Source: Palsa-948 sp964481195
Lineage (GTDB): Bacteria > Bacteroidota > Bacteroidia > Palsa-948
Length of the DNA stretch: 64,000 nucleotides
NCBI GenBank assembly: GCA_964481195.1
Contig: CAYZTB010000004.1
Coordinates: forward strand, 1-64,000
Reading direction: 5' to 3'
In this document: piece after piece, positions 41,415-50,315 of the stretch
Numbering within the stretch: the stretch's first letter is position 1
How the letters are laid out: every line of letters begins with the position of its first letter
Program-made: the position numbers and the translations under genes
The notes under the pieces: model-generated
Databases searched by the model: none
Seen by the model: the letters and a program-made list of their open reading frames with translations, nothing else
Told to the model about the DNA's origin: nothing

Positions 41415-42168
41415 CTATTTACAAATTCGTTCAGTAATATTATCAATTCGAATTTTATATCCAATCATTTCCTCTTCGCTTCCATGAAAATAGGTAAGCG
41501 ATATTTTGCTTTTAGCTTCATTTGCAAATTTACATGCTTCCTTATGATTGTTTAATCGCTCTAGTATGATTATTTTTGTAATTAGAGCCTTAGACTTTCA
41601 GGATATATTTTCAGTGCTGTATCAATCAGCGTAAGCGCAAGTTGTATGTTTTCCTGAGCGAAGGCTAAATGCGCTTGTTGAACTAGACCAACCTCATTAG
41701 TTTTGGAGTCAGTTTTAAAATTGTCTATTTCAACTTGAGCATCATTATACAACTTGTGTTTTATGTAAACTTGCGAAACTGCATCGACAAAATAATAGTC
41801 ATTAGGGTTTTCCGAATTTAGATAACGAAAATCTGAAACCGACTGCTTTACTGAATCTAAATTATTATAACATTCAGCACGGAGCTTGATAATTATTGTG
41901 CTGTCGATTGGTTTATTGTTAATATAGTTTTGTGACATTTTTCCTTTAATTCTGAATTCTTGTAAGTTTCTTAATGCAGCTTTTAAGTCTTTTAAAGCTT
42001 CAGGGTAATCTTTTTTTCCATAAAAGCGATTCCTCTGTAAGCTAACAATTCTGGGTTATTAGGATCTTCAGTTAATGAGTAGTTTAGAATTTTAACAGCA
42101 TCATCTGATTGAGAAAATAAATTTACTGATAAAAATGTTAGGACTGAAAAGAATAACGTTGGCTTCAT
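41415..42168 (-). pseudogene. Secreted TPR-like protein broken by two frameshifts
   Basis: Three minus-strand frames join into one protein of about 250 residues. Part 1 (42168 to about 42020) has a signal peptide (LFFSVLTFLSVNLFSQ) and DDAVKILNYSLTEDPNNPEL. Part 2 (to about 41580) continues GKKDYPEALKDLKAALRNLQ and two more TPR-like pairs. Part 3 (to 41415) ends ALITKIIILERLNNHKEACK ... RIDNITERICK. Each junction needs one added base: a T in GCTTTTATGG and an A in CTAAGGCT. Both lie in short homopolymers. The protein would be periplasmic; function unknown. Confidence 0.7.
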
Positions 42169-42260
42169 GATTGGTTGCTTATAACTTGTTTGTGCCGCTG
42201 TAAATTTAGCTCTTTTACGTGGTTATGCGCCTTGCCCAATAAATATTGCAGCATATGGGT

Positions 42261-42608
42261 TTAGCCCAACTCAGCCAATATTTTCTCAATGGATATCTTC
42301 AAGCGAGGAATATCGGCATACACAACATTCCACACTTGTTTACTGGAGATGCCGAAATATTCATGAGCAATAACGTTTCGGAAAGCTTTAATTCTGTACC
42401 ATTCTACATCTAGATATTTTGCTTTGAGCTCATCTGAAAGTACATTAACTGCCTCGCCAATTATTTCCATTTGCCGCTCCACCGCAGACTGCACCAGAAT
42501 ATTGGAGCAATAGGCACTCTCATCCATTCCTTTTGTAAATAACAGAATGTGATTCATGGCATCTTGAACGTGAAGCAGGCGTTGCTTATCTCCAAGCGAA
42601 TTTTTCAT
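42261..42608 (-). CDS. hepT: HepT-like HEPN toxin (DUF86)
   Basis: The 115-residue HEPN RNase-like protein carries the Rx4HxY motif: R77, H82, Y84 (FRNVIAHEYFGI). In characterised HepT/MntA pairs this Tyr is AMPylated by the partner nucleotidyltransferase, which silences the RNase. The upstream half has the family's HVQDAMNHI and SAVERQMEIIGEAVN helices. Its start overlaps the end of the mntA gene by one base, the usual compact order. All key residues are intact, so the pair should work as a type VII toxin-antitoxin system. Confidence 0.88.
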   Translation of the reverse strand: MKNSLGDKQRLLHVQDAMNHILLFTKGMDESAYCSNILVQSAVERQMEIIGEAVNVLSDELKAKYLDVEWYRIKAFRNVIAHEYFGISSKQVWNVVYADIPRLKISIEKILAELG

Positions 42609-42898
42609 CAGGGTCTTTCGAAAAGAAGAACTTTGCTTTTATCGACAAATGGACGGATATATTTTGATATTCCATCTTCTGAAACCAAATCAATCTTTTT
42701 CCCAATAATTTTTTCAAGGTCTAGCTTCCAGCCTATAAAATCGAGTAAACTCACTTTTTTTTGTGTATAATCTACATCTACTAGCAAATCAATATCACTC
42801 TGTTCTGTTTGCTTGTTTTGAGCGTAGGAGCCAAATACATAGACACTTCTGACAGGAAGATTTTGAAAATAATCTTTTATAATCTGTAGGTTATTCAT
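42608..42898 (-). CDS. mntA: MntA-like nucleotidyltransferase antitoxin
   Basis: The 96-residue minimal nucleotidyltransferase has the GSx10DxD catalytic motif (VFGSYAQNKQTEQSDIDLLV), a third Asp in GKKIDLVSEDG, and nothing else. By family knowledge it transfers AMP to the Tyr of the HepT toxin. It is the first gene of the pair, read on the minus strand away from the SpmAB-like gene. Confidence 0.88.
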   Translation of the reverse strand: MNNLQIIKDYFQNLPVRSVYVFGSYAQNKQTEQSDIDLLVDVDYTQKKVSLLDFIGWKLDLEKIIGKKIDLVSEDGISKYIRPFVDKSKVLLFERP

Positions 42899-42943
42899 CC
42901 AAGGACAAAGATACTGTTTTTTATAGCGATAATAAAACCAATC

Positions 42944-44200
42944 TCACCCAAAAAACATATACGCAATAAACACAGCAGCAATTACACCTGCTAAATCTGC
43001 AATAAGTCCTCCCGCAACGGCATAGCGGGTGTTTCGTATTCCAACAGAGCCAAAATACAGCGCAACAATATAAAAAGTAGTATCAGCAGCGCCTTGAAAA
43101 ATACAAGATAGGCGACCTGCAAAAGAATCTGCCCCATACTTGTTCATCGTTTCAATCATGAGCGCACGCGCACCACTGCCACTTAAAGGCTTCATAAAAG
43201 CTGTAGGTAGGGCATCTACAAATTCTGTTCTGCCGCCAATAGCTTGCACACAGTAAGCGATTCCTTGTACAATTATATCCATAGCCCCCGATGCGCGGAA
43301 TACCGCAATGCCAACGAGCATAGCAACTAAGTAGGGAATAATTTTTATGCTGGTTTCAAACCCTGACTTAGCCCCTTCTATAAATGCATCGTACACATTT
43401 ATTTTTTTTCGAAGTGCAGCAATTAAAAAGGCAGAAATTATTCCAAACAAAATAATATTTCCTGCAAACGAAGAACGTACTGCAATTTGTTCCTGCGTGA
43501 GGGTAGATAAATACCAAATAATTCCCCCTATGAAAGAAGTTACTCCGCCAATCCAGGCAAGTAAGACTTTATCAAACAAATTTATTTTTTGCCAAATTGC
43601 CACAGCAATAATTCCTGCCAAAGTAGAGCAATAAGTTGCCATGAGTAGTGGAATAAAAATATCCGAAGCATCGGCAGCGCCTAATATTTTTCGCTGCATC
43701 ATAATCGTAATCGGAATCATGGTAAGTCCGGAAGTATTCAAAACCAAAAACATGATTTGTGAATTAGAGGCGGTATCTTTTTGAGGATTTAATTCCTGCA
43801 AGCTTTGCATGGCTTTTAATCCAAGGGGAGTAGCGGCATTGTCAAGCCCTAACATATTGGCAGAAAAGTTCATAATGATATTTCCATGTGCAGGATGTCC
43901 TTTAGGCACTTGAGGAAATAATCGAGAGAAAAAAGGATTTACAATTTTTGCCAACCAGCTGATTGCTCCTGCTTCTTCACCAATTTTCATAAGTCCCAAC
44001 CAAAGCGTCATTACTCCAATAAGCGGAAGCGCAATTTTCATAACGGCTAATTCAGAAGATTCAAAAGTGGCGTTGATGATGGCAGGAAAAATATCTAAGC
44101 CTCCAAACTCGGGGTGACCAACAAAATGCAGCACTACCTTAGCGATAGCTACTAGCAGCGCCACAAGAAAAAAAGAAATCCAAATGTAGTTGAGTAACAT
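42944..44200 (-). CDS. Nucleoside-recognition membrane protein, SpmA-SpmB fusion
   Basis: The 418-residue membrane protein joins two halves. The first resembles spore maturation protein SpmA (IIMNFSANMLGLDNAATPLG, near residue 110). The second resembles SpmB (TAFMKPLSGSGARALMIETM then FAGRLSCIFQGAADTTFYIV, residues about 330-380). Each half has a nucleoside-recognition (Gate) domain. Such fusions are found in non-sporulating Bacteroidota, where their role is unknown; transport of a nucleoside or peptidoglycan-related solute is a common guess. It has about ten membrane helices. Confidence 0.87.
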   Translation of the reverse strand: MLLNYIWISFFLVALLVAIAKVVLHFVGHPEFGGLDIFPAIINATFESSELAVMKIALPLIGVMTLWLGLMKIGEEAGAISWLAKIVNPFFSRLFPQVPKGHPAHGNIIMNFSANMLGLDNAATPLGLKAMQSLQELNPQKDTASNSQIMFLVLNTSGLTMIPITIMMQRKILGAADASDIFIPLLMATYCSTLAGIIAVAIWQKINLFDKVLLAWIGGVTSFIGGIIWYLSTLTQEQIAVRSSFAGNIILFGIISAFLIAALRKKINVYDAFIEGAKSGFETSIKIIPYLVAMLVGIAVFRASGAMDIIVQGIAYCVQAIGGRTEFVDALPTAFMKPLSGSGARALMIETMNKYGADSFAGRLSCIFQGAADTTFYIVALYFGSVGIRNTRYAVAGGLIADLAGVIAAVFIAYMFFG

Positions 44201-44325
44201 AGTTTTTAGTTTCTAGTCTTTAGTTTTTGGTCCTTAATTCCCTATTACCTATTAATTCAACAAATTTAGCTTTTTCTCTAAAGGGTAAAGAGGGGGCTTT
44301 CAATTAAAACGGCATTCGATTTTTC

Positions 44326-44402
44326 AACACAGAGAGCACAGAGTTTACTGAGATTCACAGAGAAACTCTGTGTTACTCTGTTTGCTTCGCGAACTCTGTG
44401 TT
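44326..44402. repeat. CACAGAG inverted repeat
   Basis: AACACAGAGAGCACAGAGTT (44326-44345) is opposed by AAACTCTGTGTTACTCTGTT (44363-44382), with a further CTCTGTGTT copy at 44394-44402 after TTCGCGAA. It is non-coding and of a dispersed-repeat type. Confidence 0.65.
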
Positions 44403-44489
44403 AAAGATTTTATTATTCGTATTAAAATACGTTTAATAGCAAACAATAACATTCAAGCTAAAACTCTTTCAATAGCTCTTAATAAATTA

Positions 44490-44497
44490 TATCTTTG
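44490..44497 (+). promoter_or_regulatory. -7 promoter box for the bacilliredoxin gene
   Basis: TATCTTTG lies 25 bases before the ATG at 44523. A TTTC at 44467-44470, 19 bases upstream, is a near-match to the -33 TTTG. Confidence 0.5.
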
Positions 44498-44522
44498 CGC
44501 CACAATCTTAAATATAAAAATT

Positions 44523-44933
44523 ATGTACCCAGAAGCAATTGTAAAACCAATGAAAGCAGAACTTAACTCTGCCGGATTTGAAGATCTTATAACAACAGAT
44601 GCAGTAGAGAATGCAATCAATGCAAAAGGCACTACACTGGTAGTAGTAAATTCTGTTTGCGGTTGCGCTGCAGGCGCTGCACGCCCGGGAGTGAAATTAG
44701 CTATTGATCATCCTAAACACCCATCAAAATTAACTGCTGTATTTGCCGGTGTAGATACCGAAGCGGTAGCACAAGCAAGAAAGCATTTTCTTCCTTACCC
44801 GCCTTCATCTCCCTCAATAGCTTTATTTAAGGATGGCAAATTGGTGCATTTTGTAGAGCGCCATCATATTGAAGGTCGTTCGGCAGAAATGATAGCCGAT
44901 AATCTTAAAATGGCTTTTGACGAACATTGCTAA
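44523..44933 (+). CDS. BrxA/BrxB-family bacilliredoxin
   Basis: The 136-residue protein has a thioredoxin-like fold with the C-G-C redox motif (VVVNSVCGCAAGAARPG) and the family ends KHFLPYPPSSPSIALFKDG and HFVERHHIEGRSAEMIADNL. Bacilliredoxins remove bacillithiol from mixed disulfides after oxidative stress. ATG 44523 (MYPEAIVKPM) begins the family domain; an upstream in-frame start at 44370 would translate the CACAGAG repeat and is rejected. A terminator-like stem follows at 44941. Confidence 0.92.
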   Translation: MYPEAIVKPMKAELNSAGFEDLITTDAVENAINAKGTTLVVVNSVCGCAAGAARPGVKLAIDHPKHPSKLTAVFAGVDTEAVAQARKHFLPYPPSSPSIALFKDGKLVHFVERHHIEGRSAEMIADNLKMAFDEHC

Positions 44934-44940
44934 TACGACA

Positions 44941-44998
44941 AAACTAAGACCAATTTCATTTAGTAGAATTCAATTTGAAGGCATTGGCTTAGTTTTTT
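44941..44998 (+). terminator. Probable terminator after the bacilliredoxin gene
   Basis: AAACTAAGaCCAAT (44941-44954) pairs with ATTGG-CTTAGTTTT (44983 on), ending in a T-run. The loop is long, so strength is uncertain. Confidence 0.5.
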
Positions 44999-45195
44999 AA
45001 GTATTCATCCTTTGTGAACTTTGTGGGCTGATTCTTTGTGTTCTTTGCGGTTTCTGCCTTTTTAACAGCCGAAACCACAAAGAGAATCATGTAAATACAC
45101 GCTCCAAAGGAGTCCCTTCGGGGCAAAGAACATAGAGGAATACAAGCTGAGACGCTTAATACAAAATACTGTTTTTTGCTGTCGTTCTGTTTTAT
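44999..45195. repeat. AAACCACAAAG-type and CTCC/GGAG repeats in the bacilliredoxin-ahcY gap
   Basis: CTTTGCGGTTTC (45043-45054) is opposed by GAAACCACAAAG (45071-45082), a divergent copy of the element at 53295-53342 next to the GxxExxY gene. It is followed by CTCC-aaa-GGAG (45102-45112) and CCC-ttc-GGG (45115-45123). No gene is present. Confidence 0.6.
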
Positions 45196-45203
45196 TATCT
45201 TCG
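45196..45203 (+). promoter_or_regulatory. -7 promoter box for ahcY
   Basis: TATCTTCG resembles TAnnTTTG; a TTTTTTG ending at 45178, 17 bases upstream, can serve as -33. The ATG follows 73 bases later. Confidence 0.45.
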
Positions 45204-45276
45204 CACGCCCGAATGAGAATTGCTCAGGTGGGCAACTTTTAAAAAAAAATAGTCAACAATCATTAAAATATAAATC

Positions 45277-46596
45277 ATGTCAGAAACAAAAGTGGAAAAA
45301 TTTGTAAAGAACAAAGTGAAAGACATTTCTCTAGCAGCTTGGGGCCGCAAAGAGATTCTTTTGGCAGAAGCCGAGATGCCGGGTTTAATGGCTCTTCGCG
45401 ATGAATACGGAAAGCAACAACCTTTAAAAGGCGCGCGTATTGCAGGTTGCCTGCATATGACCATTCAAACAGCAGTGCTAATTGAAACACTAACAGCATT
45501 AGGCGCAGAGGTTACTTGGTCGTCTTGCAATATTTTTTCTACACAGGATCACGCAGCAGCAGCCATTGCTGATGCAGGAATTTCTGTTTATGCTTGGAAA
45601 GGAATGAATGCCGAAGAGTTTGACTGGTGCATTGAACAAACATTATTTTTTGGAGAAGACCGCAAGCCACTCAACATGATTTTGGATGATGGTGGAGATC
45701 TTACTAACATGGTTATTGATAAATTTCCTGAGTTAGTAAAAGATATCAAAGGGCTTTCGGAAGAAACAACAACAGGAGTACACCGTTTGTATGAGCGCAT
45801 GAAAAACGGTACTCTTCCTATGCCTGCAATCAACGTAAACGATTCAGTAACTAAATCAAAGTTTGATAATAAATACGGCTGTAGAGAATCATTGGTAGAT
45901 GCTATCCGCAGAGCAACTGACCTTATGTTAGCGGGTAAAGTAGCGGTGGTAGCGGGGTTTGGTGATGTTGGAAAAGGTTCAGCAGAATCACTGAAAGATG
46001 GCAAAGTTCGAGTAATTGTAACTGAGATTGACCCAATTTGTGCCCTGCAAGCAGCGATGGAAGGATATGAAGTAAAAAAGATGGACGATGCAGTAAAAGA
46101 AGCCGACATCATTGTTACCGCAACCGGAAATTACAACATCATTACCGATCGTCATTTCAAAGCGATGAAGAACAACGCAGTGGTTTGTAACATCGGCCAC
46201 TTTGATAATGAAATTGATATGGCTTGGTTAAATAAAACTCACGGCAAATCAAAAGTGGAAATTAAGCCACAGGTAGATAAATATACTGTTGATGGCAAAG
46301 ACATTATCGTTCTTGCTGAAGGTCGTTTAGTAAACTTAGGTTGTGCTATGGGTCACCCATCATTTGTGATGAGTAATTCATTCACCAACCAAACTCTTGC
46401 TCAGCTGGAACTTTGGAAAAACTCTTCTAAGTACGAAAACAAAGTGTACACCTTACCTAAGGAGCTTGACGAAAAAGTTGCACGCCTGCATTTGAATAAA
46501 GTTGGCGCAGTGTTGGATACTTTAAGTGAAGAGCAAGCAAAATATATTGGTGTTAAAGTACAAGGGCCGTTTAAATCGGATACGTACAGATACTAG
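45277..46596 (+). CDS. ahcY: Adenosylhomocysteinase
   Basis: The enzyme splits S-adenosylhomocysteine into adenosine and homocysteine, clearing the by-product of methyltransferases. The 439-residue protein has family blocks GARIAGCLHMTIQTAVLIET, CNIFSTQDHAAAAIADAGI, the NAD-binding GKVAVVAGFGDVGKGSAESL and the C-terminal GPFKSDTYRY that closes the NAD site of the partner subunit. Length and motifs are complete. A strong hairpin terminator follows at 46619. Confidence 0.97.
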   Translation: MSETKVEKFVKNKVKDISLAAWGRKEILLAEAEMPGLMALRDEYGKQQPLKGARIAGCLHMTIQTAVLIETLTALGAEVTWSSCNIFSTQDHAAAAIADAGISVYAWKGMNAEEFDWCIEQTLFFGEDRKPLNMILDDGGDLTNMVIDKFPELVKDIKGLSEETTTGVHRLYERMKNGTLPMPAINVNDSVTKSKFDNKYGCRESLVDAIRRATDLMLAGKVAVVAGFGDVGKGSAESLKDGKVRVIVTEIDPICALQAAMEGYEVKKMDDAVKEADIIVTATGNYNIITDRHFKAMKNNAVVCNIGHFDNEIDMAWLNKTHGKSKVEIKPQVDKYTVDGKDIIVLAEGRLVNLGCAMGHPSFVMSNSFTNQTLAQLELWKNSSKYENKVYTLPKELDEKVARLHLNKVGAVLDTLSEEQAKYIGVKVQGPFKSDTYRY

Positions 46597-46618
46597 AAAT
46601 AGTGCAATTAATATCTTT

Positions 46619-46651
46619 AAAAGTCCGGGTAGAAATACTCGGACTTTTTTT
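46619..46651 (+). terminator. Rho-independent terminator after ahcY
   Basis: AAGTCCGGGTA (46621-46631) pairs with TACTCGGACTT (46636-46646), with loop GAAA and a T-run after it. It may serve both ahcY and the convergent transporter gene. Confidence 0.85.
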
Positions 46652-46652
46652 G

Positions 46653-47732
46653 TTAAAATTTCTCTGTTAACCTCTTCACCAATCTAAAGTTTATAAAAAA
46701 CTCTTTGGCAATTACGCGCAGCACTGTGTAGGTAGGAACAGCAATTACCATTCCTCCAATGCCACCGGCCTTGGCTCCAATAAGGATTACTAAAAATATT
46801 TCCAGCGGATGCGCTTTTACAGAGTTCGAAAAAATAAATGGTTGCAACAAAAACGAATCAGCTATTTGAGCAATTCCAAATACTAAAACTACTTTTCCGA
46901 CAAGCACCATCATGGTCATTTCTGGGTTGGTGGTGAGCCCAATAAATAATGCAAACCCGGCTCCAATAAGCGGCCCTACATATGGAATTACGATTACGAT
47001 TCCTGCAAAGAGCGCAATCAGAAAAGCATTATTTATTCCTGCAATGGTTAATCCAACTGAAAGAATAGTCATAACCGAAAACACTTCAATTAAAATCCCG
47101 ATAAAGTACCTTATCAACATCTGCTTGGATTCTTTAAGCACCTTGCTGATGCGAGTTGAATAATCCTCCGGCACCGAAGCAAGTACTGCAGTTATGATTT
47201 GCTTCTCATCTCTTAAAAAGAAAAAGGTAAGAAAGGATATTGCAAAAAAGGCTATGAAGAAATCGCCCATCACAGCTACTGTTTTATGTAATACAAGGGT
47301 AAGATTGGCAGCTGTCAATGCCGACATTAATTTTTCCTGCAGGTATTTTTGAATAGTTCCCCGATCGTAGGATACATTAAAATTTTGTAGCACCTCTTCA
47401 ATTTTGTCTATGGGAGCTTGAAGAGATGCAAGTGCATCGGTGCGACTTATAGAAGATATTAATTGAGCCTCCTCGGTAACTAGCGGCACAAAGATGATGG
47501 CAAAAAGTACAAATACCGATAGCATAGTCAGAAAAGTAAGTGTGGCACTAATTGTCTCGGTAAGTTTAAATTTTCCCAGCTTCAGACTTCCATAAAACGT
47601 ATCAATGGGCTGCCCAATGAGTGCAATAACTCCGGCAATTACAACATACAGGAATATGGCGCTGAAATACCAAATGGAAAAACCAATTAGTGCAATGGCG
47701 AAAATCGCTAAAAGTGGTTTTCTCATTTCCAT
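46653..47732 (-). CDS. AI-2E-family transporter (PerM/YdiK type)
   Basis: The 359-residue inner-membrane protein has eight hydrophobic segments and the AI-2E/UPF0118 family signs: AVMGDFFIAFFAISFLTFFF, a mid loop with SVPEDYSTRISKVLKESKQM, and the C-terminal VIVIPYVGPLIGAGFAL and LIGAKAGGIGGMVIAVPTY. Members export autoinducer-2 or act as ion exchangers; which applies here is not known. The start follows a TACCTTCG box (47745-47752, minus strand). It is convergent with ahcY and divergent from the purF-like gene. Confidence 0.88.
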   Translation of the reverse strand: MEMRKPLLAIFAIALIGFSIWYFSAIFLYVVIAGVIALIGQPIDTFYGSLKLGKFKLTETISATLTFLTMLSVFVLFAIIFVPLVTEEAQLISSISRTDALASLQAPIDKIEEVLQNFNVSYDRGTIQKYLQEKLMSALTAANLTLVLHKTVAVMGDFFIAFFAISFLTFFFLRDEKQIITAVLASVPEDYSTRISKVLKESKQMLIRYFIGILIEVFSVMTILSVGLTIAGINNAFLIALFAGIVIVIPYVGPLIGAGFALFIGLTTNPEMTMMVLVGKVVLVFGIAQIADSFLLQPFIFSNSVKAHPLEIFLVILIGAKAGGIGGMVIAVPTYTVLRVIAKEFFINFRLVKRLTEKF

Positions 47733-47828
47733 AAATTATAGCTCCGAAGGTACAAATAATGCGTGTAGCCTAAATCTGTGTAAATCTGAACAATCTGTGG
47801 TAAAATCAAACCGTACAACATATTAATT

Positions 47829-47861
47829 TTTGCCAATCACAGACTGATTTTTGTATCTTTG
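47829..47861 (+). promoter_or_regulatory. Promoter of the PurF-like gene (-33 and -7)
   Basis: TTTG (47829-47832), 21 bases, then TATCTTTG (47854-47861): a full match to the TTTG-N19-21-TAnnTTTG Bacteroidota consensus, ten bases before the ATG. It is the clearest promoter in the window. Confidence 0.75.
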
Positions 47862-47870
47862 TGATAGGCT

Positions 47871-49799
47871 ATGAGCGATTCCATTAAGCATGAGTGCGGC
47901 ATCGCACTTTTACGACTTCTCAAACCACTCTCGTTTTACCACGAAAAATATGGCACGGCTCTTTATGGAATAAACAAACTTTATTTGTTGATGGAAAAAC
48001 AGCGCAATCGCGGTCAAGACGGTTGTGGGGTTGCCAATATTAAATTTGACGTTGACCCCGGCACTCGATACATCAGCAGATACCGCTCGGCCTCGCACAA
48101 TGCGCTTGAAGATATTTTCAAAAAAATAAATTCACGCTTTGTCGATTTAGACAAAAAAAATCCTGAAAAAATTTCTGACCCTGTTTGGCTCAAAAAAAAT
48201 ATGGCCTTTACTGGCGAATTATTTTTAGGACATCTTCGCTATAGCACCTTTGGAAAAAATGGCGTTGAATATTGCCACCCTTTTCTGCGCCAAAATAATT
48301 GGATGACACGAAACTTAGTAGTAGCAGGAAATTTTAACCTCACTAACACTGAGGAACTTTTTAACCAGCTGGTAGAGCTGGGTCAGCACCCAAAAGATAA
48401 AGCGGATACGGTTACGGTGATGGAAAAGATTGGGCATTTTCTGGATGAAGAAAACCAAGAGTTGTTCAATAAGTATCATAAGGAAGGTCTTTCAAACGAA
48501 GAAATTACTTTAAAGATTGTTCAAAATCTGGACGTTAAAAATATTTTAAAGGCAGCAACAAAAAAGTTTGATGGTGGCTATGCCATGGCTGGATTGTTAG
48601 GACATGGCGATGCATTTGTGCTGCGCGACCCCAACGGTATTCGTCCTGCTTTTTATTATTGCGATGATGAGGTTGTGGTTGTTACTTCAGAACGCCCTGC
48701 CATTCAAACAGCTTTTAACGTTCCGATGGAAAACATCAAAGAAATAAAGCCCGGCTTTGCGCTCATCATAAAAAAAGATGGAACCATAACCGAAGAGGAA
48801 GTGCTGGAGCCCAAAGAAAAAAAATCTTGCTCCTTCGAGCGCATTTATTTTTCGAGAGGCAGCGATGCAGATATTTACATAGAAAGAAAAAAACTAGGCG
48901 TAGAACTTTGTTCTGCTGTACTAAAATCGGTAGACAGCGACTTGCGTAACACCGTATTTTCATTTATACCTAATACTGCCGAGGTTGCTTTTATAGGTCT
49001 CATGCAGGGCATTTCTAACTATTTGGATGGATGGAAAACTACCGAGATTAGAAAATTATTTTCTTCTCAAACATCTTCTTCTCGCCCTATTGCGGAAGTG
49101 ATGGACGAAGTGCACGAAATTGTTTCTTTTAGGGCAAGACAAGAAAAAATAGCTATCAAAGATGCAAAGCTACGCACCTTTATTACTGCCGATGCGCAAC
49201 GCGATGACATGGTGGCACATGTTTACGATACAACCTATGGCGTGATCCGAAAAGGGTTGGATAATTTTGTGGTGCTGGATGATTCCATCGTTCGCGGCAC
49301 TACCCTTAAGAAAAGCATCATCCGCATTTTTGACAGACTAGGCCCTAAAAAAATTGTTATCGTTTCTTCAGCGCCACAAATCAGGTTCCCAGATTGTTAT
49401 GGCATTGATATGGCTCGCTTAGGCGATTTGATAGCTTTCCGCGCAGCGGTAGAATTATTGAAATCAAAATACAAAGAGAATTTTTTAGAAGAACTATTAG
49501 AAAAAGCCATTGCTGAAAACAATAAGCCGCCAGGAGATATTCAAAATGTGGTGAAAGAAATTTACAAACCATTTACCCCACAGGAAATATCAGATAAAAT
49601 TACAGAGCTACTTCTTCCTCCTAATACAAAGGCCAAGGTGCAAATCATTTATCAATCCATTGAAGGGTTACACGCTTCGTGTCCAAACCATAAAGGAGAT
49701 TGGTATTTTACTGGCGATTACCCTACGCCTGGTGGCAACCGTGTTGCAAACCGCTCTTTCATTAATTACATGCAAGGAAAAAATGTGAGAGCGTATTGA
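47871..49799 (+). CDS. Large amidophosphoribosyltransferase-like protein (PurF family)
   Basis: The 642-residue protein has an N-terminal class II glutamine amidotransferase domain and a C-terminal PRPP-binding domain (VVLDDSIVRGTTLKKSI). The nucleophile C9 (KHECGIALL) follows an eight-residue propeptide that must be removed. GHLRYSTFGKNGVEYCHPF and the AGNFNLTN motif complete the glutaminase site. Canonical PurF is about 470-500 residues; this long version with insertions near 95-110 and 190-220 is a form common in Bacteroidota, where it may be the purine enzyme or a paralogue. Confidence 0.87.
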   Translation: MSDSIKHECGIALLRLLKPLSFYHEKYGTALYGINKLYLLMEKQRNRGQDGCGVANIKFDVDPGTRYISRYRSASHNALEDIFKKINSRFVDLDKKNPEKISDPVWLKKNMAFTGELFLGHLRYSTFGKNGVEYCHPFLRQNNWMTRNLVVAGNFNLTNTEELFNQLVELGQHPKDKADTVTVMEKIGHFLDEENQELFNKYHKEGLSNEEITLKIVQNLDVKNILKAATKKFDGGYAMAGLLGHGDAFVLRDPNGIRPAFYYCDDEVVVVTSERPAIQTAFNVPMENIKEIKPGFALIIKKDGTITEEEVLEPKEKKSCSFERIYFSRGSDADIYIERKKLGVELCSAVLKSVDSDLRNTVFSFIPNTAEVAFIGLMQGISNYLDGWKTTEIRKLFSSQTSSSRPIAEVMDEVHEIVSFRARQEKIAIKDAKLRTFITADAQRDDMVAHVYDTTYGVIRKGLDNFVVLDDSIVRGTTLKKSIIRIFDRLGPKKIVIVSSAPQIRFPDCYGIDMARLGDLIAFRAAVELLKSKYKENFLEELLEKAIAENNKPPGDIQNVVKEIYKPFTPQEISDKITELLLPPNTKAKVQIIYQSIEGLHASCPNHKGDWYFTGDYPTPGGNRVANRSFINYMQGKNVRAY

Positions 49800-49838
49800 G
49801 TTAAGGCTGATTTACAGATTCAAACTAGCTCTTCCAGA

Positions 49839-50207
49839 TTATTTCTTTTTCTTATCTTTTTCAAGCAACGAGTTTATTTTTTGAAGTAACCCGTATTTAT
49901 CCTTCAATTCTGAAATTTCTTTTTTGAGAATTTCTGTCTCTTGAGGAGGAGGCTTGCTTTTTCCTGTCCTATAATCTGGCACAGGCTCGGCAGAAGATAA
50001 AATCTGTTCATCCGAAAAATAGTGTTTGAAAAAATTATAGTTAAAGGCGTAAGAAATCTTCGAAAGCAAATATGTGTCAATGGATTTCCGTTTATAAATT
50101 CCGTAAATATTCTGCTTAGAAGTGTTTATCATTTTACTCAGTTCGGTGGGGCCAATGCGTAATTCCTTTGCTTTTTCGCGTATTTTTTGACCTATGTGAA
50201 TCTCCAT
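49839..50207 (-). CDS. XRE-type HTH regulator with C-terminal coiled coil
   Basis: The 122-residue protein begins with a Cro/C1-type helix-turn-helix (IGQKIREKAKELRIGPTELS, then KMINTSKQNIYGIYKRKS) and ends in a charged coiled coil (ETEILKKEISELKDKYGLLQ) that may mediate dimerisation. It is divergent from the SH3-domain gene at 50316 and could control it; the target is not known. Confidence 0.82.
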   Translation of the reverse strand: MEIHIGQKIREKAKELRIGPTELSKMINTSKQNIYGIYKRKSIDTYLLSKISYAFNYNFFKHYFSDEQILSSAEPVPDYRTGKSKPPPQETEILKKEISELKDKYGLLQKINSLLEKDKKKK

Positions 50208-50315
50208 ACGGCAAAATTGGGCAATAACCCTCCTGTATCCGTTTAATAAAGGTATGTTTATATAATAATATTAGTATATAAATTCTTTAATTATTGTAAA
50301 TTATATATTTACTTT

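Larger units (their letters stand above)
44201..44522. other. Intergenic region of repeats
   Basis: No gene. It contains a CTATTACCTA/TTTTAGTTTCTAGTC simple repeat (44205-44255), an AACACAGAG/CTCTGTGTT inverted element (44326-44402) and a -7 box at 44490 serving the bacilliredoxin gene. Confidence 0.6.

Noticed and set aside
44370..44522. N-terminal extension of the bacilliredoxin
   Set aside because: It runs through the CACAGAG repeat and the promoter box; the family sequence begins at 44523.
45195..45464. Minus-strand frames over the start of ahcY
   Set aside because: Antisense shadows of a highly conserved enzyme gene.
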